A DNA stretch of 64,000 nucleotides from Tritrichomonas musculus (taxonomy: Eukaryota > Parabasalia > Tritrichomonadida > Tritrichomonadidae): assembly GCA_039105265.1 (NCBI GenBank), contig JAPFFF010000049.1, positions 434,001 to 498,000 of the forward strand, given 5' to 3'. The position numbers and the translations under genes were made by a program. Within the stretch, counting starts at the first letter, position 1, and each line of letters begins with the position of its first letter. This document shows positions 28,187 to 37,778 of this stretch, piece after piece. Below the pieces are notes generated by a model that ran no database searches, was not told the DNA's origin, and saw only the letters and a list, made by a program, of their open reading frames with translations.

Positions 28187-29252
28187 TTTGCGTTTTATAA
28201 GCCAAAAAGAATATTTTATAATCATCATTCAAAGCATCTATTGATGAACATACATATTTTGTGTACATGATTGGAACAGTTATTATTGTTTTGTTCTTCA
28301 GTGTTTTGTTAGTTTGACGCAAAGGATTTAATAGTTTACATTTAACGTTTCCTGATTCATAACAAATGAATTCAGCAAGTTCATTAAATACTCTTCTTCG
28401 CTTTTCATGTTTCTTTTCTGTTTTTCCGTAATCGGTGTGAATGAGTATTATATTTTTGGGCTTGTATGACAGAAGACCTTTAAATCGTTGTTTTTGTTGA
28501 ATCTCTTTCAATTGCATTGATTTGGCTCTTATGTATTGCCATTCAAGGTCGCGGTCATCTTGCATCTGTTGAGGTGTTAGATAAATGTATTTTGATTGTC
28601 GTTTGTCAAGGTATTCATCAGTTTCTTCGTCAAATGATGTGTATAAAGGATTCAATAAACGAAGAGATGCATGAGGTGTGTTATTGTACCATTCAACCGT
28701 TTGTTGTATCAATACATTGTTTGTCATTCGTTGTTGTGATTGACCGAAAGCATTTCGTAATGTTCTGATTACTGCATCGACACATTTATGTGCATTCGTG
28801 AAAGGTGAATCATCAATGATTAACTTTATTTTGTTTGGTGCTTTGAATTTAATTGACGGTTTGTCTGATTGATATCGCTCTTTACCGTTGCAATAACTTT
28901 TGAATGCATTTGATATGAAAGCCTTTTCACCATCACATTTAATCGTTTCAATTCTGATATTCCTTTTATTGACTAGTTTATCAATTACTTTGATTACATA
29001 CAACTCAGATTTGTAATCAATTGGTTCAACAATTAAGTATTTGGTGTTTACATTGATTAGGACGAGATAAGCTTTGTTTAATGCAAACATTATATCCATT
29101 TCCCAACAATGAGGCTCAAATGAGAAGTCAGGTTTTGATAGTTTCTTTACTGTTTTCAATTGGTAATCTGGTATGTATGGCTCGGTTTTAATATTTGTGT
29201 CTTTGATGTACTTATATTTAGATTTGAAAGGATAATTGATTGATTCATTCAT
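28176..29252 (-). CDS. Retroviral-type integrase (element B)
   Basis: 358 residues. The core starts at CWEMDIMFALNKAYLVLIN (near 50), followed by ETIKCDGEKAF and NAHKCVDAVIRTLRNAFG. The C-terminal region (KGLLSYKPKNIILIH, KKHEKRRRVF) is an SH3-like basic domain shared with C and E. Shorter than the C and E versions by about 90 residues in the middle of the core. Sits between the capsid and penton-like genes in the leftward block. Confidence 0.9.
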   Translation of the reverse strand: MNESINYPFKSKYKYIKDTNIKTEPYIPDYQLKTVKKLSKPDFSFEPHCWEMDIMFALNKAYLVLINVNTKYLIVEPIDYKSELYVIKVIDKLVNKRNIRIETIKCDGEKAFISNAFKSYCNGKERYQSDKPSIKFKAPNKIKLIIDDSPFTNAHKCVDAVIRTLRNAFGQSQQRMTNNVLIQQTVEWYNNTPHASLRLLNPLYTSFDEETDEYLDKRQSKYIYLTPQQMQDDRDLEWQYIRAKSMQLKEIQQKQRFKGLLSYKPKNIILIHTDYGKTEKKHEKRRRVFNELAEFICYESGNVKCKLLNPLRQTNKTLKNKTIITVPIMYTKYVCSSIDALNDDYKIFFLAYKTQNES

Positions 29253-29310
29253 TTGAATCGCAAAAATAAAGCATTCATTAATGATTATTATTTAATGAAA
29301 ATCAATTTGT

Positions 29311-31176
29311 TTATTCATTTGCTTGACTTCCTTGTGGTGTTCCGTCATCAACATATTCTAATCCGTCCAAAGAAAGTTTGAAATATGTGTCGCGACACAA
29401 ACATAACTGAACTGGTGGCGGATGTACCGTACCTTCTTCATTGACATTATAATATGTATCATTCTTTCCTGTATGAATTGGTTGACCATTGATTTGAATT
29501 TGAACGTTTCCAAATCCTCCGTCAAGACCGTCATAACAATATCCTGCACTCGCTCGTTCAGTTTGAATATTGAAAACAAATGATGTTGCATCACTTAATG
29601 TATTCTTGTATCTTGTTCCTTCTGAGTTGTTCTTTGGCATTGTGAAACTGTCTTCAAACTCTTTTGTGCATTGTAATGTAATGGCATCAAGGTCGCCAGC
29701 AGTTAATTGATTCTCAAAGAATCTTGCACCGATTGTGTCAACGTTTTCATCTGGAAAGTTTTTGCCGCCAATGTTGAGATAACAGTTTTGATAAACAGGG
29801 TTTTCAAATACAGTCAAATCATTATGATGTTTTGGAAACAGTACAGACATCGTGGTCACGTTAATCAATGGAATGTTTAAAGTTGATTTGATTCCGTTTT
29901 GAGCTGCAGCAATAGGGAAAGCATGATAATCAACCTTTTGTGATGGAATGATGATACCTTCTCGAAGAATGTCTTCAATTCCTTGTCTTGTTGCTTCACA
30001 AACACCGTAGCCCTGCATATTAGATTTGCAAAGTGTGATTGTCATTTGATTGCATGTTAATACAGCCTTTTGTGATTCATATTTCTTCATTATTGGTGTT
30101 TCTTCAACGATTTCAATTGTATAATAGTCTAACATATCTTTAACTCCTTTATTTTCATTATCTGGGTTGTGTCTTGCAATCTCTCTCAAGTCAGCAGTTC
30201 GTTTAATACCAAATCTTTCATATTCTTCATCTGTGAAATCAAATTCAAGCTCAATAGGTTCCGAATTAATTGGTGTGTGTTCATCACAAATATTATATTT
30301 GAATTTGATTGATTTATCAAGAACACCAGGTATCAATGCTTCATTTCCAATTTGTGTGAACTGTCTCTTAAGTTTTCCTTTAGCTTTCAATTCACGTAAT
30401 TGCTCAAGTTGTTTCATTGATATCTTGTCATCATCTTCAAGGAATGCTTTTGTTTCAGCAACTGTGTAAGGGTCTAATACTGCCCAAACAAGACCAGCGG
30501 GGCTAACTTGAAAACGAATAGCTAAATCACCAATGATTCCGTTAGGGAATAAATCAAATGCTTGTAATGCGAGCAAGTCATCAAAAGGTATATTCAAATC
30601 AAATTCACACTCAGCTCTTCCATTATCTTTGAAAGAATTAAGATTAACATAAACTCCTGCATGTGTTTGTGAATAGTTGCTAATGTTTTCCCATAATGAA
30701 TGAACGAATCGACGTCTTTTCTTTTCTGTTTCAGGTTTGAGAACTGAATACAGGAATCCTTCACGAATTGATTCATTCTGTTGATATCCGACATTGACAT
30801 TATTATGTAGAATCTCTAACCTGTCAAACAATTGATTTGATGATTTGAAACCAACAAATAATTTATAAAGATTTTCAGGGTCTTCAATCGCTTTAAGCTT
30901 TGCAATGTCTGTGCTTAATTGAAGATTCAATTTGACGTGAAATGTTAAGAAACCTTTATCAATATCACTGATGAAGTGGTCAGGATGTGTTAAACTGATT
31001 TGTGAATACTGTCCTTGATGAAATGGAGCAGGTTGGTCATGACAATCAACTGTCCTAAATGAAAATGAACGTGTTCCATCATTAACGTTAATAATGTTGC
31101 GCATTTCCTTGAACGCACCCAATACATTTCCGGTCTCTATTTGATAATTATGAGCTCTATCGTTTCTGTATAACAT
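29311..31176 (-). CDS. Major capsid protein, double jelly-roll type (element B)
   Basis: 621 residues. Strongly similar to C's capsid throughout: SFSFRTVDCHDQPAPFHQGQ near the N-terminus, LFVGFKSSNQLFDRLEILHN, ALQAFDLFPNGIIGDL, FQVSPAGLVWA, and in the C-terminal half FPKHHNDLTVFENPVYQN and SAGYCYDGLDGGFGNVQ. It ends at GSQANE, the very point at which C's version continues into a KilA-N region. Expected shell protein of the virion-like module. Confidence 0.88.
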   Translation of the reverse strand: MLYRNDRAHNYQIETGNVLGAFKEMRNIINVNDGTRSFSFRTVDCHDQPAPFHQGQYSQISLTHPDHFISDIDKGFLTFHVKLNLQLSTDIAKLKAIEDPENLYKLFVGFKSSNQLFDRLEILHNNVNVGYQQNESIREGFLYSVLKPETEKKRRRFVHSLWENISNYSQTHAGVYVNLNSFKDNGRAECEFDLNIPFDDLLALQAFDLFPNGIIGDLAIRFQVSPAGLVWAVLDPYTVAETKAFLEDDDKISMKQLEQLRELKAKGKLKRQFTQIGNEALIPGVLDKSIKFKYNICDEHTPINSEPIELEFDFTDEEYERFGIKRTADLREIARHNPDNENKGVKDMLDYYTIEIVEETPIMKKYESQKAVLTCNQMTITLCKSNMQGYGVCEATRQGIEDILREGIIIPSQKVDYHAFPIAAAQNGIKSTLNIPLINVTTMSVLFPKHHNDLTVFENPVYQNCYLNIGGKNFPDENVDTIGARFFENQLTAGDLDAITLQCTKEFEDSFTMPKNNSEGTRYKNTLSDATSFVFNIQTERASAGYCYDGLDGGFGNVQIQINGQPIHTGKNDTYYNVNEEGTVHPPPVQLCLCRDTYFKLSLDGLEYVDDGTPQGSQANE

Positions 31177-31230
31177 TTATGATTTAATAAAAAGAATCAA
31201 TATATTACTTCTTTTATTTACTCTTAAAAT

Positions 31231-31485
31231 ATGGGTATAGGTATATTCAACAAGATAAAGAACGGTTTTAGAAAACTAGCTAATAAAGTCAGAGACACAG
31301 CACAAAAAGTCGTTGAAAAGCTTCCTCAAGTTGTTAACGTTGGAAGACAAATCATTGATAAAGTAAAACCGATTACTGGTCTCATTCCTGGTGTTGGTCA
31401 GGTAGTTGATTTCGTTGATAGAGGACTCAGTTATGCTGATAAAGCTGGTAAAGTTGGTAAATCAATTTTGGATAAAGTTGGGTAA
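31231..31485 (+). CDS. 84-aa amphipathic protein (element B)
   Basis: Starts MGIGIFNKIKNGFRKLANKV, like 51,819-52,073 in C. A basic amphipathic helix is followed by a glycine/hydrophobic stretch (ITGLIPGVGQVVDFVD). The composition suggests a membrane-active virion peptide similar in style to adenovirus protein VI or myristoylated entry proteins (MG start). No function is proven. Divergent from the capsid gene with 54 bp between starts. Confidence 0.7.
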   Translation: MGIGIFNKIKNGFRKLANKVRDTAQKVVEKLPQVVNVGRQIIDKVKPITGLIPGVGQVVDFVDRGLSYADKAGKVGKSILDKVG

Positions 31486-31515
31486 ATATAATGAAACGTT
31501 TTAAATTGAATACAA

Positions 31516-32055
31516 ATGAATGAAAACATTAATGAACTTAAAGTAATAAACGAAAACATTAATGAATCAAAAGTGTTTAAATCAGTTGAAGAGTTCAATT
31601 TGTTCTATCAAAAGAATATCGAGCAAATGAAAACACAAACGACTAACTATTTGAACAAGATTTATAAAATCATCACTAATGACGGCAATGAATACAGAAT
31701 CACTAAACGTAATTGTAAAGACGGCAAACGATGTGATGGCGACATTTATTTGAAGAAAGTTGGGAACACAATCACTAAAACACTCGAAAACGACAACATC
31801 AAAGCTGATATAAATATGCTCAGAGAAACAGTTAATGCTATATCTACCAAGACCGATGCTATCGATGAACTTCGCGATTTGTTTGACAGTAAGTTGATTC
31901 ACGTTGATATCATCATTAAACAGCTCATCGATAAAAATAAAATACTTGAAGAACATATCAATAAGCTTTCAAATGTTGTTGATCAGCAATCAAAAGTCAT
32001 TAATGAATACATTTTAAATGTTGTTGCTCCTGACAACCACCGAATGATTAAGTGA
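31516..32055 (+). CDS. Coiled-coil protein with conserved N-terminal domain (element B)
   Basis: 179 residues. The conserved domain FKSVEEFNLFYQKNIEQM, YLNKIYKIIT, GNEYRITKRNC and GDIYLKKV aligns with 52,100-52,546 of C; a predicted coiled coil fills the rest. The N-terminus has a short internal duplication (LKVINENINE). Function unknown; the position after the amphipathic protein is conserved. Confidence 0.7.
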   Translation: MNENINELKVINENINESKVFKSVEEFNLFYQKNIEQMKTQTTNYLNKIYKIITNDGNEYRITKRNCKDGKRCDGDIYLKKVGNTITKTLENDNIKADINMLRETVNAISTKTDAIDELRDLFDSKLIHVDIIIKQLIDKNKILEEHINKLSNVVDQQSKVINEYILNVVAPDNHRMIK

Positions 32056-32247
32056 ATCATGATGATTTAATGATTTAGTCGTTTTTGGTGGAGGTTCATG
32101 AAATACATTACCTTTTTCATTATAACATTTCACTGTCGGAGCTGAGTTTATTTTTGTTCTCTTCTTTTGCATCGTTAATTGTAATCTATCAAAATAGTTT
32201 TTGTGTTTATCATCATGAACGGTTCTCATTTGATTAATAACAGACAT
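32014..32247 (-). CDS. 77-aa basic protein (element B)
   Basis: Homologue of 52,548-52,781: MRTVHDDKHKNYFDRLQLTM, KKRTKINSAP, then a HEPPPKTTKSLNHH stretch. Basic, probably disordered. Convergent with the coiled-coil gene (overlap of about 40 bp) and divergent from the 75-aa gene with 14 bp between starts. Function unknown; conservation between B and C shows that it is real. Confidence 0.65.
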   Translation of the reverse strand: MSVINQMRTVHDDKHKNYFDRLQLTMQKKRTKINSAPTVKCYNEKGNVFHEPPPKTTKSLNHHDSLNHSVVVRSNNI

Positions 32248-32261
32248 TTAATTGTTATTAA

Positions 32262-32489
32262 ATGAGTGAACTAACAGAATACAAGAAAGAAATACCAGAA
32301 TTAAAACGTATCAAACGAGGATTAAAAGAAAAGTGTTATGATTACAAACAATGTCTCAACAATATCAAATCAGGAATGTTGGGCTCTGATGGTCTTGCCG
32401 TTCGTGAGTCTCTTATTGAAGACATCAACAGCCTCAAAAATAAAGTTCATCAGCTTGAGAATGAATTAAATGAATTGTCTAATAAATGA
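32262..32489 (+). CDS. 75-aa helical protein (element B)
   Basis: Nearly the same protein as 52,798-53,028: YKKEIPELKRIKRGLKEKCY, then SGMLGSDGLAVRESLIEDI and a C-terminal heptad helix. Likely a small coiled-coil protein. Function unknown. Confidence 0.7.
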   Translation: MSELTEYKKEIPELKRIKRGLKEKCYDYKQCLNNIKSGMLGSDGLAVRESLIEDINSLKNKVHQLENELNELSNK

Positions 32490-32721
32490 GTTCTTCAAGT
32501 TCAGCAATTAATTGTTCAGGTCCGTTGAATTTCTTTAGTTGTTCAATAAAGTGATTTATCTCTTTTAGTACTCCGTCAACAACATCATCATTATCGTAGA
32601 GGTATTTTAATGCTGGTCTCCATCCTTTTAGCTTTTTGTTGATTCTATTAATGAGGGTGCTTAATTGTTCCTCCGTTTGTCGGAGGCAGCGAGTGTTCGC
32701 AGCTTCGGCTTGGTTTGACAT
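32479..32721 (-). CDS. 80-aa unknown protein at the end of element B
   Basis: From MSNQAEAANTRCLRQTEEQL; helical with a WRPALKYLYDNDDVVDG segment. No counterpart in C is seen. The TCGGCTTGG/CAGCGAGTGTTCGCAGC region at its start is more GC-rich than its surroundings. It may be a local accessory gene. Convergent with the 75-aa gene by 11 bp. Confidence 0.45.
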   Translation of the reverse strand: MSNQAEAANTRCLRQTEEQLSTLINRINKKLKGWRPALKYLYDNDDVVDGVLKEINHFIEQLKKFNGPEQLIAELEELIY

Positions 32722-32739
32722 TATAAATTGCTGATAAAA

Positions 32740-32924
32740 AAATAAAAAATTTTTGAAAGTTCTATTTTTAGAATCATTACACCTCACGAAACAGGCTAAT
32801 TTTAAGTGCTATTTTTGAAATTTAATCGATTTTTTGAGTCATGTAGCTGAGGTTTGGGTCCTGTAAACCTTATGACGAAGGGGTCATTTTTTATCCCCTG
32901 CCCAAACGGTCCACTATCACTACT
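32740..32924. repeat. Right terminal region of element B
   Basis: Non-coding stretch ending in CCACTATCACTACT, the terminal form found at D's end (TATATCACTACT). The next base starts sequence that in F is the interior of the polymerase gene (GCAGGAGGTACATTAAAG). So the element border is sharp at 32,924/32,925. The partner repeat is not found in the window. Confidence 0.7.
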
Positions 32925-35323
32925 CAGGAGGTACATTAAAGCAATTTGGTATTGATTTTGGCAACGTAATCGTTGACTCAAACGTGAGCGTTTGTGGAGG
33001 AATTGCGAATAGCTCAAAAGGTGTGTTTCCTTACGAAGCAATCAACGACAAGAACTACAATGAAGTATTATCAAAATCAGAACCATTTTCATATGATGAT
33101 TTTTATAGCTATCTCAATCAAGAGAATCCTCTCACTAAAGAAGAATATGATGCTTATCTTGAAGATTCAAAACGTTTTGCAACACGATGGGACTACCTAT
33201 TAGCATACAATGATAATGATGTTGAAATGATGATTAAACCTATTGATAATTTAATAGCACTCAATGCTCAATACAATGTTGATTTACTTTCAAATCTCAC
33301 ATTATCAAAGAATGCTTCATGCATCAAATATGCTTTGGCTTATAAAGATTTCAATCCGAGAAACAACATTGGGATTACAAATAAATATAATACATTCAAA
33401 CCAAGTAAGAAATGGTGGCAATATAAATGTGATAGCTATTATAACCAAGATGAGAAATACAATAGATTAAACCCTAAAAAAGCACAACGAGATTTAACAA
33501 AATGTGTATCAGAAAATGATTTTGAAGCTTTTATGAAAATGTATGACGATCTAAATAAAGGGAGATGCCATTTATGTCATGAACATTTTACTTATCAAAA
33601 TAAGCCTGCATTAGATAGAATTGACAATAATAAAGGTCACCAAATTGATAACTGCTTATTAGCATGTGCTGAATGTAATAAACTTCGTAAACGTGATGAC
33701 CCTAAAATAACAGCTCTAAGAATCCAATTAAAAAAATATTGTAAATTACATCATTTACCAACACTCATCAACGATGAACGTGAATATTATTCAATAAGAA
33801 ATGCTATCACAGGAGGACTCTCTAATGTAATGCATCGAGTAAACATTAAAGATGAGACTCATATTAATTAATTTCGCTATATTGACAATAAAGGAGTTTT
33901 GTCATATGATACTTCTAATGTTCAATCTCATGTTGTTGGTATCGATTTTAATTCTTTGTATCCATCATCATTCTCATCTTGTAAACATGAATTTAATAAG
34001 TATCATGGAGGTATAATGTATATGCCTGGAGCATTTATTAGACGAATTGATGTTAAAGATAAAGCTTCAAAAAAGAGATGCCTCGATATCATAACAAACT
34101 CATCAAGATTCTCAAATAAACCATCATATTTGTTCTACGCTGAAGTTAAACTAAAATGTCCCACCTCTAAAATAAACTATTTTATCAATTTACCTCCTGT
34201 GTTTCGCAATATCAATATCAAAAACGATGAATCAACAATTGGCACTTATATGTACAATTACATGAAAACAAATAAATTAACTTCTACAGATATGGAAGAA
34301 CGCAAGCTTACAATGCTTCTTGATACTCATGATGAATACATGATTTTCTCAAATTATTATCTCTGGTTTCTGTTAGACCACGGATTGATTATTGATGATG
34401 TTAAATCTGTTTCACAATATGAAGCTCATACAGGATTTAATGAATTTGTTAGCACTTTTATGCAAAAACGTCAGGATATCATTAGTGGTGTTAGTAAAGG
34501 CAACGAGAAATTTTATAAAATATCCATGAATGGTTCATATGGATATGATGGGATGAACTCTGAGAAATTCAGTAAAGTCAAGATATGTGATGCAAATAAA
34601 GCTTATCAATATATCATCTCTCAAACTTATATGGGTGGAGCACAATTAAGTGATAATACATTTTTAATTCAACAATCACCCAAATCATATCATTGCAATA
34701 CATGCATTCAAGAATCATTGTGGACTCTTGATAACGCAAAGTTTTGGTATCTCACATTTTATTACGATTTTATGAATAATTGTTTTGATATGGATAGACT
34801 ACATTTTATAGAGGGTGATACTGATTCAGCATATTTTGCAGTTGCTGGGAACCCAAATGAAGGTCCTGAACAATTATTTGATTACGTTATTAAAAACAAA
34901 GAGTTCTACGACAAGAATGTATATAAATTCATGCCTAACCCATCAATCAACACTATTCAAGACGAAAAAAAGATATTGGGATGTACCATTGAAAAATATG
35001 GTGAAAACATGATAGCTCTTGCACCTAAATGTTATACTATATTTAACAGTAATGGGCAAACCAAATCACTCAAACTAAAAGGTGTATCTTTAAAGAAGAA
35101 TCATATTGTATCTTCCGACTACAAATCTATTATTGATAATCAATCAATTAAGCTTGGTAAGAATATAAATCTTCAGATGCAAAACAATAAGATGAGTAAA
35201 ATAACGGTAAACAAGAATGTTCTCACAGGATGCCATACAAAGATGATTTTTTTACCAAATCAATCATGTGCACCTTTTGTTAGTGGCTTAACAGCGAATA
35301 ATTATTTTATACAAACGAAATAA
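32925..35323 (+). pseudogene. C-terminal part of pPolB with HNH domain (element C)
   Basis: Corresponds to the part of the F polymerase from the end of the exonuclease region onward. It includes YNDNDVEMM, the HNH domain (CHLCHEHF, DRIDNNKGHQ, CNKLRKRDD), DFNSLYPSSF, MNGSYGYDG and EGDTDSAYF. Identity to 60,770-63,190 is very high (I see only scattered differences). The front of the gene is absent at the border with element B; there is about one further break. Confidence 0.9.
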
Positions 35324-35370
35324 TAAGTATACTCAAGATTTGACTGCTTTATTTGCTGAAAATACTGTTG

Positions 35371-36480
35371 AGGTGAACAGGTGAATTTTCACCCACAAGT
35401 TCACCACCTTTTGATTTTTTTATTTTTACAACAAAATGAGCCTTACAACAATATCGCAAACTAACATTAATAACATCTCTGTTGCAACAGATAATGCGTT
35501 AGTTAAATGTGAGTTCTCAAAAGAAGCATCTGAATTCTATAACATGGGATATGAAAAAAGAAAGGCGACAATTAAGAATGACCTACTTTCTAACAATTAT
35601 GACCCTATTAAATACAAACTCAACATTGAAACAAATACTAATCTCATTCGTGATATATTTACTATTTTCCAATCTATGCCCAAATTAAATAATATCACAC
35701 AAACAAAACCAGAAGTGCCTATATTTGAACAAATAGAAGAGTTGAAAACAGATTCTGCAGAAATAAAGAAATTTATCCGGAAAGTTAATTATGATATGAT
35801 AGGATACCATTGCAATCACAATACAATAAATGAAAAATGCGATAAAGTATACAGTAATGTAGTTGATATTTATAAATCAGAAGAGTACCAAAGCTATAAA
35901 TCATTCTTGAATTATGCTTTGATGATAGCGATGAGTATTATCAACAAAGATAAAGATGGGAGACCATATAATGTTTATCCAAGGGACCCAAGCTTATGTG
36001 ATGAACCAGAAGATTTTTCATTTTGTTTCATAGACAAATTTAGTGTTAGGGAAGCATCTGATAATATTTTGATAATTAATGGAATGATAGCTAACAACAA
36101 TGCACAAACTAATAAATCTTGTTCCAGATGTGATGCTGCAAGAAGGAAATATAAATATAGTCTATTCCAAATAGATAGAATGAGAGAAGAGCTAAAAGAA
36201 CAACAAGGAATAGAACAACAATACATAGAAACACCAGATGAAAACAAATATGATATGAAGTGGTTTCTACAAAAAAATTATCCATCTATAGATAGATTTT
36301 TGTTGAAAGATGTACAAACAAAATACAAAGCAACATTTAAGATTAATCTAACATTTGATGAATTAAGGAAGAAAATAGAAGAAACAGGTTTGTTTTATAT
36401 CTCAAATGTACACAGAACCATGTATGTAAATAGAAAATAAATATTGGGTGAATCATCAGGTGAAAATTCACCTGTTCACC
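35371..36480. repeat. GGTGAA/TTCACC clusters on both sides of the winged-helix gene
   Basis: Upstream 35,371-35,403 reads GAGGTGAACAGGTGAATTTT then CACC and TTCACC copies; downstream 36,446-36,480 has GGTGAA copies then TTCACCTGTTCACC. Both can fold into stems. They match the clusters at 606-945 and at 38,247-38,284 and 39,517-39,554. Confidence 0.75.
35436..36440 (+). CDS. 334-aa accessory protein with C-terminal winged-helix-like region
   Basis: Not recognised as a named family. The central part includes a C-x2-C-like SCSRCDAARRKY and a helical stretch; the last 70 residues (WFLQKNYPSIDRFLLKDV to MYVNRK) look like the winged-helix end seen on viral D5-type helicases and in the GIY-YIG protein of element A. 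No helicase motifs are present. A shrunken copy lies at 702-872. The gene belongs to a cassette specific to C, framed by GGTGAA palindromes, so it may be self-mobilising or carry its own regulation. Confidence 0.6.
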   Translation: MSLTTISQTNINNISVATDNALVKCEFSKEASEFYNMGYEKRKATIKNDLLSNNYDPIKYKLNIETNTNLIRDIFTIFQSMPKLNNITQTKPEVPIFEQIEELKTDSAEIKKFIRKVNYDMIGYHCNHNTINEKCDKVYSNVVDIYKSEEYQSYKSFLNYALMIAMSIINKDKDGRPYNVYPRDPSLCDEPEDFSFCFIDKFSVREASDNILIINGMIANNNAQTNKSCSRCDAARRKYKYSLFQIDRMREELKEQQGIEQQYIETPDENKYDMKWFLQKNYPSIDRFLLKDVQTKYKATFKINLTFDELRKKIEETGLFYISNVHRTMYVNRK

Positions 36481-36545
36481 TATTCATAACTAAATCAAAT
36501 TTTTTATTAATTATAACTAAATAATTATTTTTTTATTCTTAACAA

Positions 36546-36980
36546 ATGACAAACGAAATAATAAGAAAAATCGATGATATAATAGCTGATTTGTATACAT
36601 TAAAATTATGGGTACATACTGAACAAAAAAAAGACAGTTCGTCTAATAGTGAACCACAAAGTGGTGAAGAGAATTCGTTAGAAGAACATACAATTGAATT
36701 GCAAAGCAATACCAAAGCTAAAGCTTGTGACTGTGTAGCAGAGCCTAGAAAAGTCATCCATAGACGAACAAACCGTTCATTCCCATTAAATAAATCAAAG
36801 AATCTCAATGATGAACAACGTAATAAAGTATTAACATTTGCAAATGAAAATAAACAACTCATCTTGGATCAACCATCTGCTACAAGAAATGAATTCCTTC
36901 AAAAGCTTGTTCACGATAAATTGAATATTAATCTTTCTGCATACATGTCTTGTAAGATAATTACTATGCTCAGTATTTGA
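36546..36980 (+). CDS. 144-aa conserved protein (element C)
   Basis: Almost identical to 63,225-63,659 in F. A helical N-terminus, an acidic Ser-rich linker, a palindrome-encoded stretch (ELQSNTKAKACDC) and a conserved C-terminal domain (HRRTNRSF, LNDEQRNKVL, LVHDKLNINLSAY), also seen at 14,893-15,321. The C-terminal part may be a small DNA-binding (BEN- or HTH-like) domain, but I am not sure. Follows the polymerase in C and F and overlaps the fibre stop by 11 bp. Confidence 0.7.
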   Translation: MTNEIIRKIDDIIADLYTLKLWVHTEQKKDSSSNSEPQSGEENSLEEHTIELQSNTKAKACDCVAEPRKVIHRRTNRSFPLNKSKNLNDEQRNKVLTFANENKQLILDQPSATRNEFLQKLVHDKLNINLSAYMSCKIITMLSI

Positions 36981-37490
36981 ATACAGCAAGTGTTTTATCA
37001 TCTATTATTGCAGTGATAACCCCCACAGTCATACGTTTAATCTTTGATGTTATTGCAGTTTCACCACTAAGAATCTTCAATTTATTGTCTTCATTATCAA
37101 TAAATACTTCATCTCCAATACCATAACAAGATGAATCATCAACTTTTACAAGATAATCGCCATGGGAAGTGAAGGTAATACAATTATTTTTTTGGTCAAT
37201 TCTAACACAAATACCAACATATTCTTTCCATGAACCAGTAGTTTTGACACTGCAAATACAATCAGTAGTATCATTCACAGTTGAAGATATCCACGTATCA
37301 CCATCATGTTTATAAACCTTACAAGTCATATATACTGGAGCTCCAATAACGAAATCATTTATTGAATTTACAGATGACTCGATTGGCGCATAATGTGTGA
37401 TTGTATTTGAACCATTTGATGTGATTGTACCGTCAACATCTACATTTCCGTTTACAATTAATTTACCGAATAATGTAATTTTCTTTGGAA
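36970..37490 (-). pseudogene. 3' part of element C's fibre gene, separated by element D
   Basis: Encodes the conserved C-terminal domain of the fibre-like protein (APVYMTCKVYKH, CSVKTTGSWKEYVGICVRID, GDEVFIDNEDNKLKILSGET). The rest lies on the other side of element D (from 40,837). Nearly identical to the part of F's fibre visible at 63,683-64,000. Confidence 0.85.
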
Positions 37491-37776
37491 AGTAGTGATA
37501 TATGTCCGAGATGACCCCCAAATAAATTTGCACAATTACACGATGCCCCCATATGTGATCCAATAGGTTTTCTAGTCAACTGAAATTACCCATGTTTTCC
37601 CAAATAATTTTCATAAAATGCTTATACCCCTCATGAGTATCATTAGTGATTGAACATCAATGACCCAAATGACATAGGGCGCAAAATTGAATCTCATACA
37701 GAAATCCATTTTGAAATCCATGAATGGACAAAAAGTGATGTCTATCCTATCTCTGTTATTTTTTTATTTTTATGAC
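37491..37776. repeat. Left terminal inverted repeat of element D
   Basis: 286 bp, starting AGTAGTGATATATGTCCGAG. It ends three bases before the start codon of the 149-aa gene, so the repeat must carry that gene's promoter. A Polinton-type AGT terminus. Confidence 0.93.
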
Positions 37777-37778
37777 AA

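Larger units (their letters stand above)
14893..32924. mobile_element. Element B: Polinton, second family, broken
   Basis: Gene order pPolB, accessory genes, fibre, 857-aa homologue, capsid-like, integrase, major capsid and small late genes matches element C, but the ATPase and 149-aa genes are absent before the right terminus. The right end is TATCACTACT at 32,924, abutting the interior of another polymerase gene. No matching left terminus was found. The polymerase has about one break and two other genes look incomplete, so B looks moderately old. The left border (14,750-15,320) is uncertain. Confidence 0.8.
35305..36507. mobile_element. Accessory cassette inserted after pPolB in element C
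   Basis: Comparison with F shows about 1,191 bp (35,311-36,501) present only in C, between the polymerase stop and the 144-aa gene. Both edges carry TTTTAT (35,305-35,310 and 36,502-36,507), a possible 6-bp target duplication, although low in complexity. The cassette has one gene and GGTGAA/TTCACC clusters at both sides. Its first bases (ACAAACGAAATAATAAG) repeat the start of the 144-aa gene (from 36,548), which may point to template switching instead of transposition. Confidence 0.6.

Noticed and set aside
32979-32994. Palindromes as transcription terminators
   Set aside because: They lie inside open coding sequence and lack a following T-run in the sense expected; bacterial-type terminators are not expected in this host.
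35305-36507. The winged-helix cassette as a classical transposon
   Set aside because: No terminal inverted repeats at its edges and no transposase; TTTTAT flanks are low complexity. Kept only as an inserted cassette.
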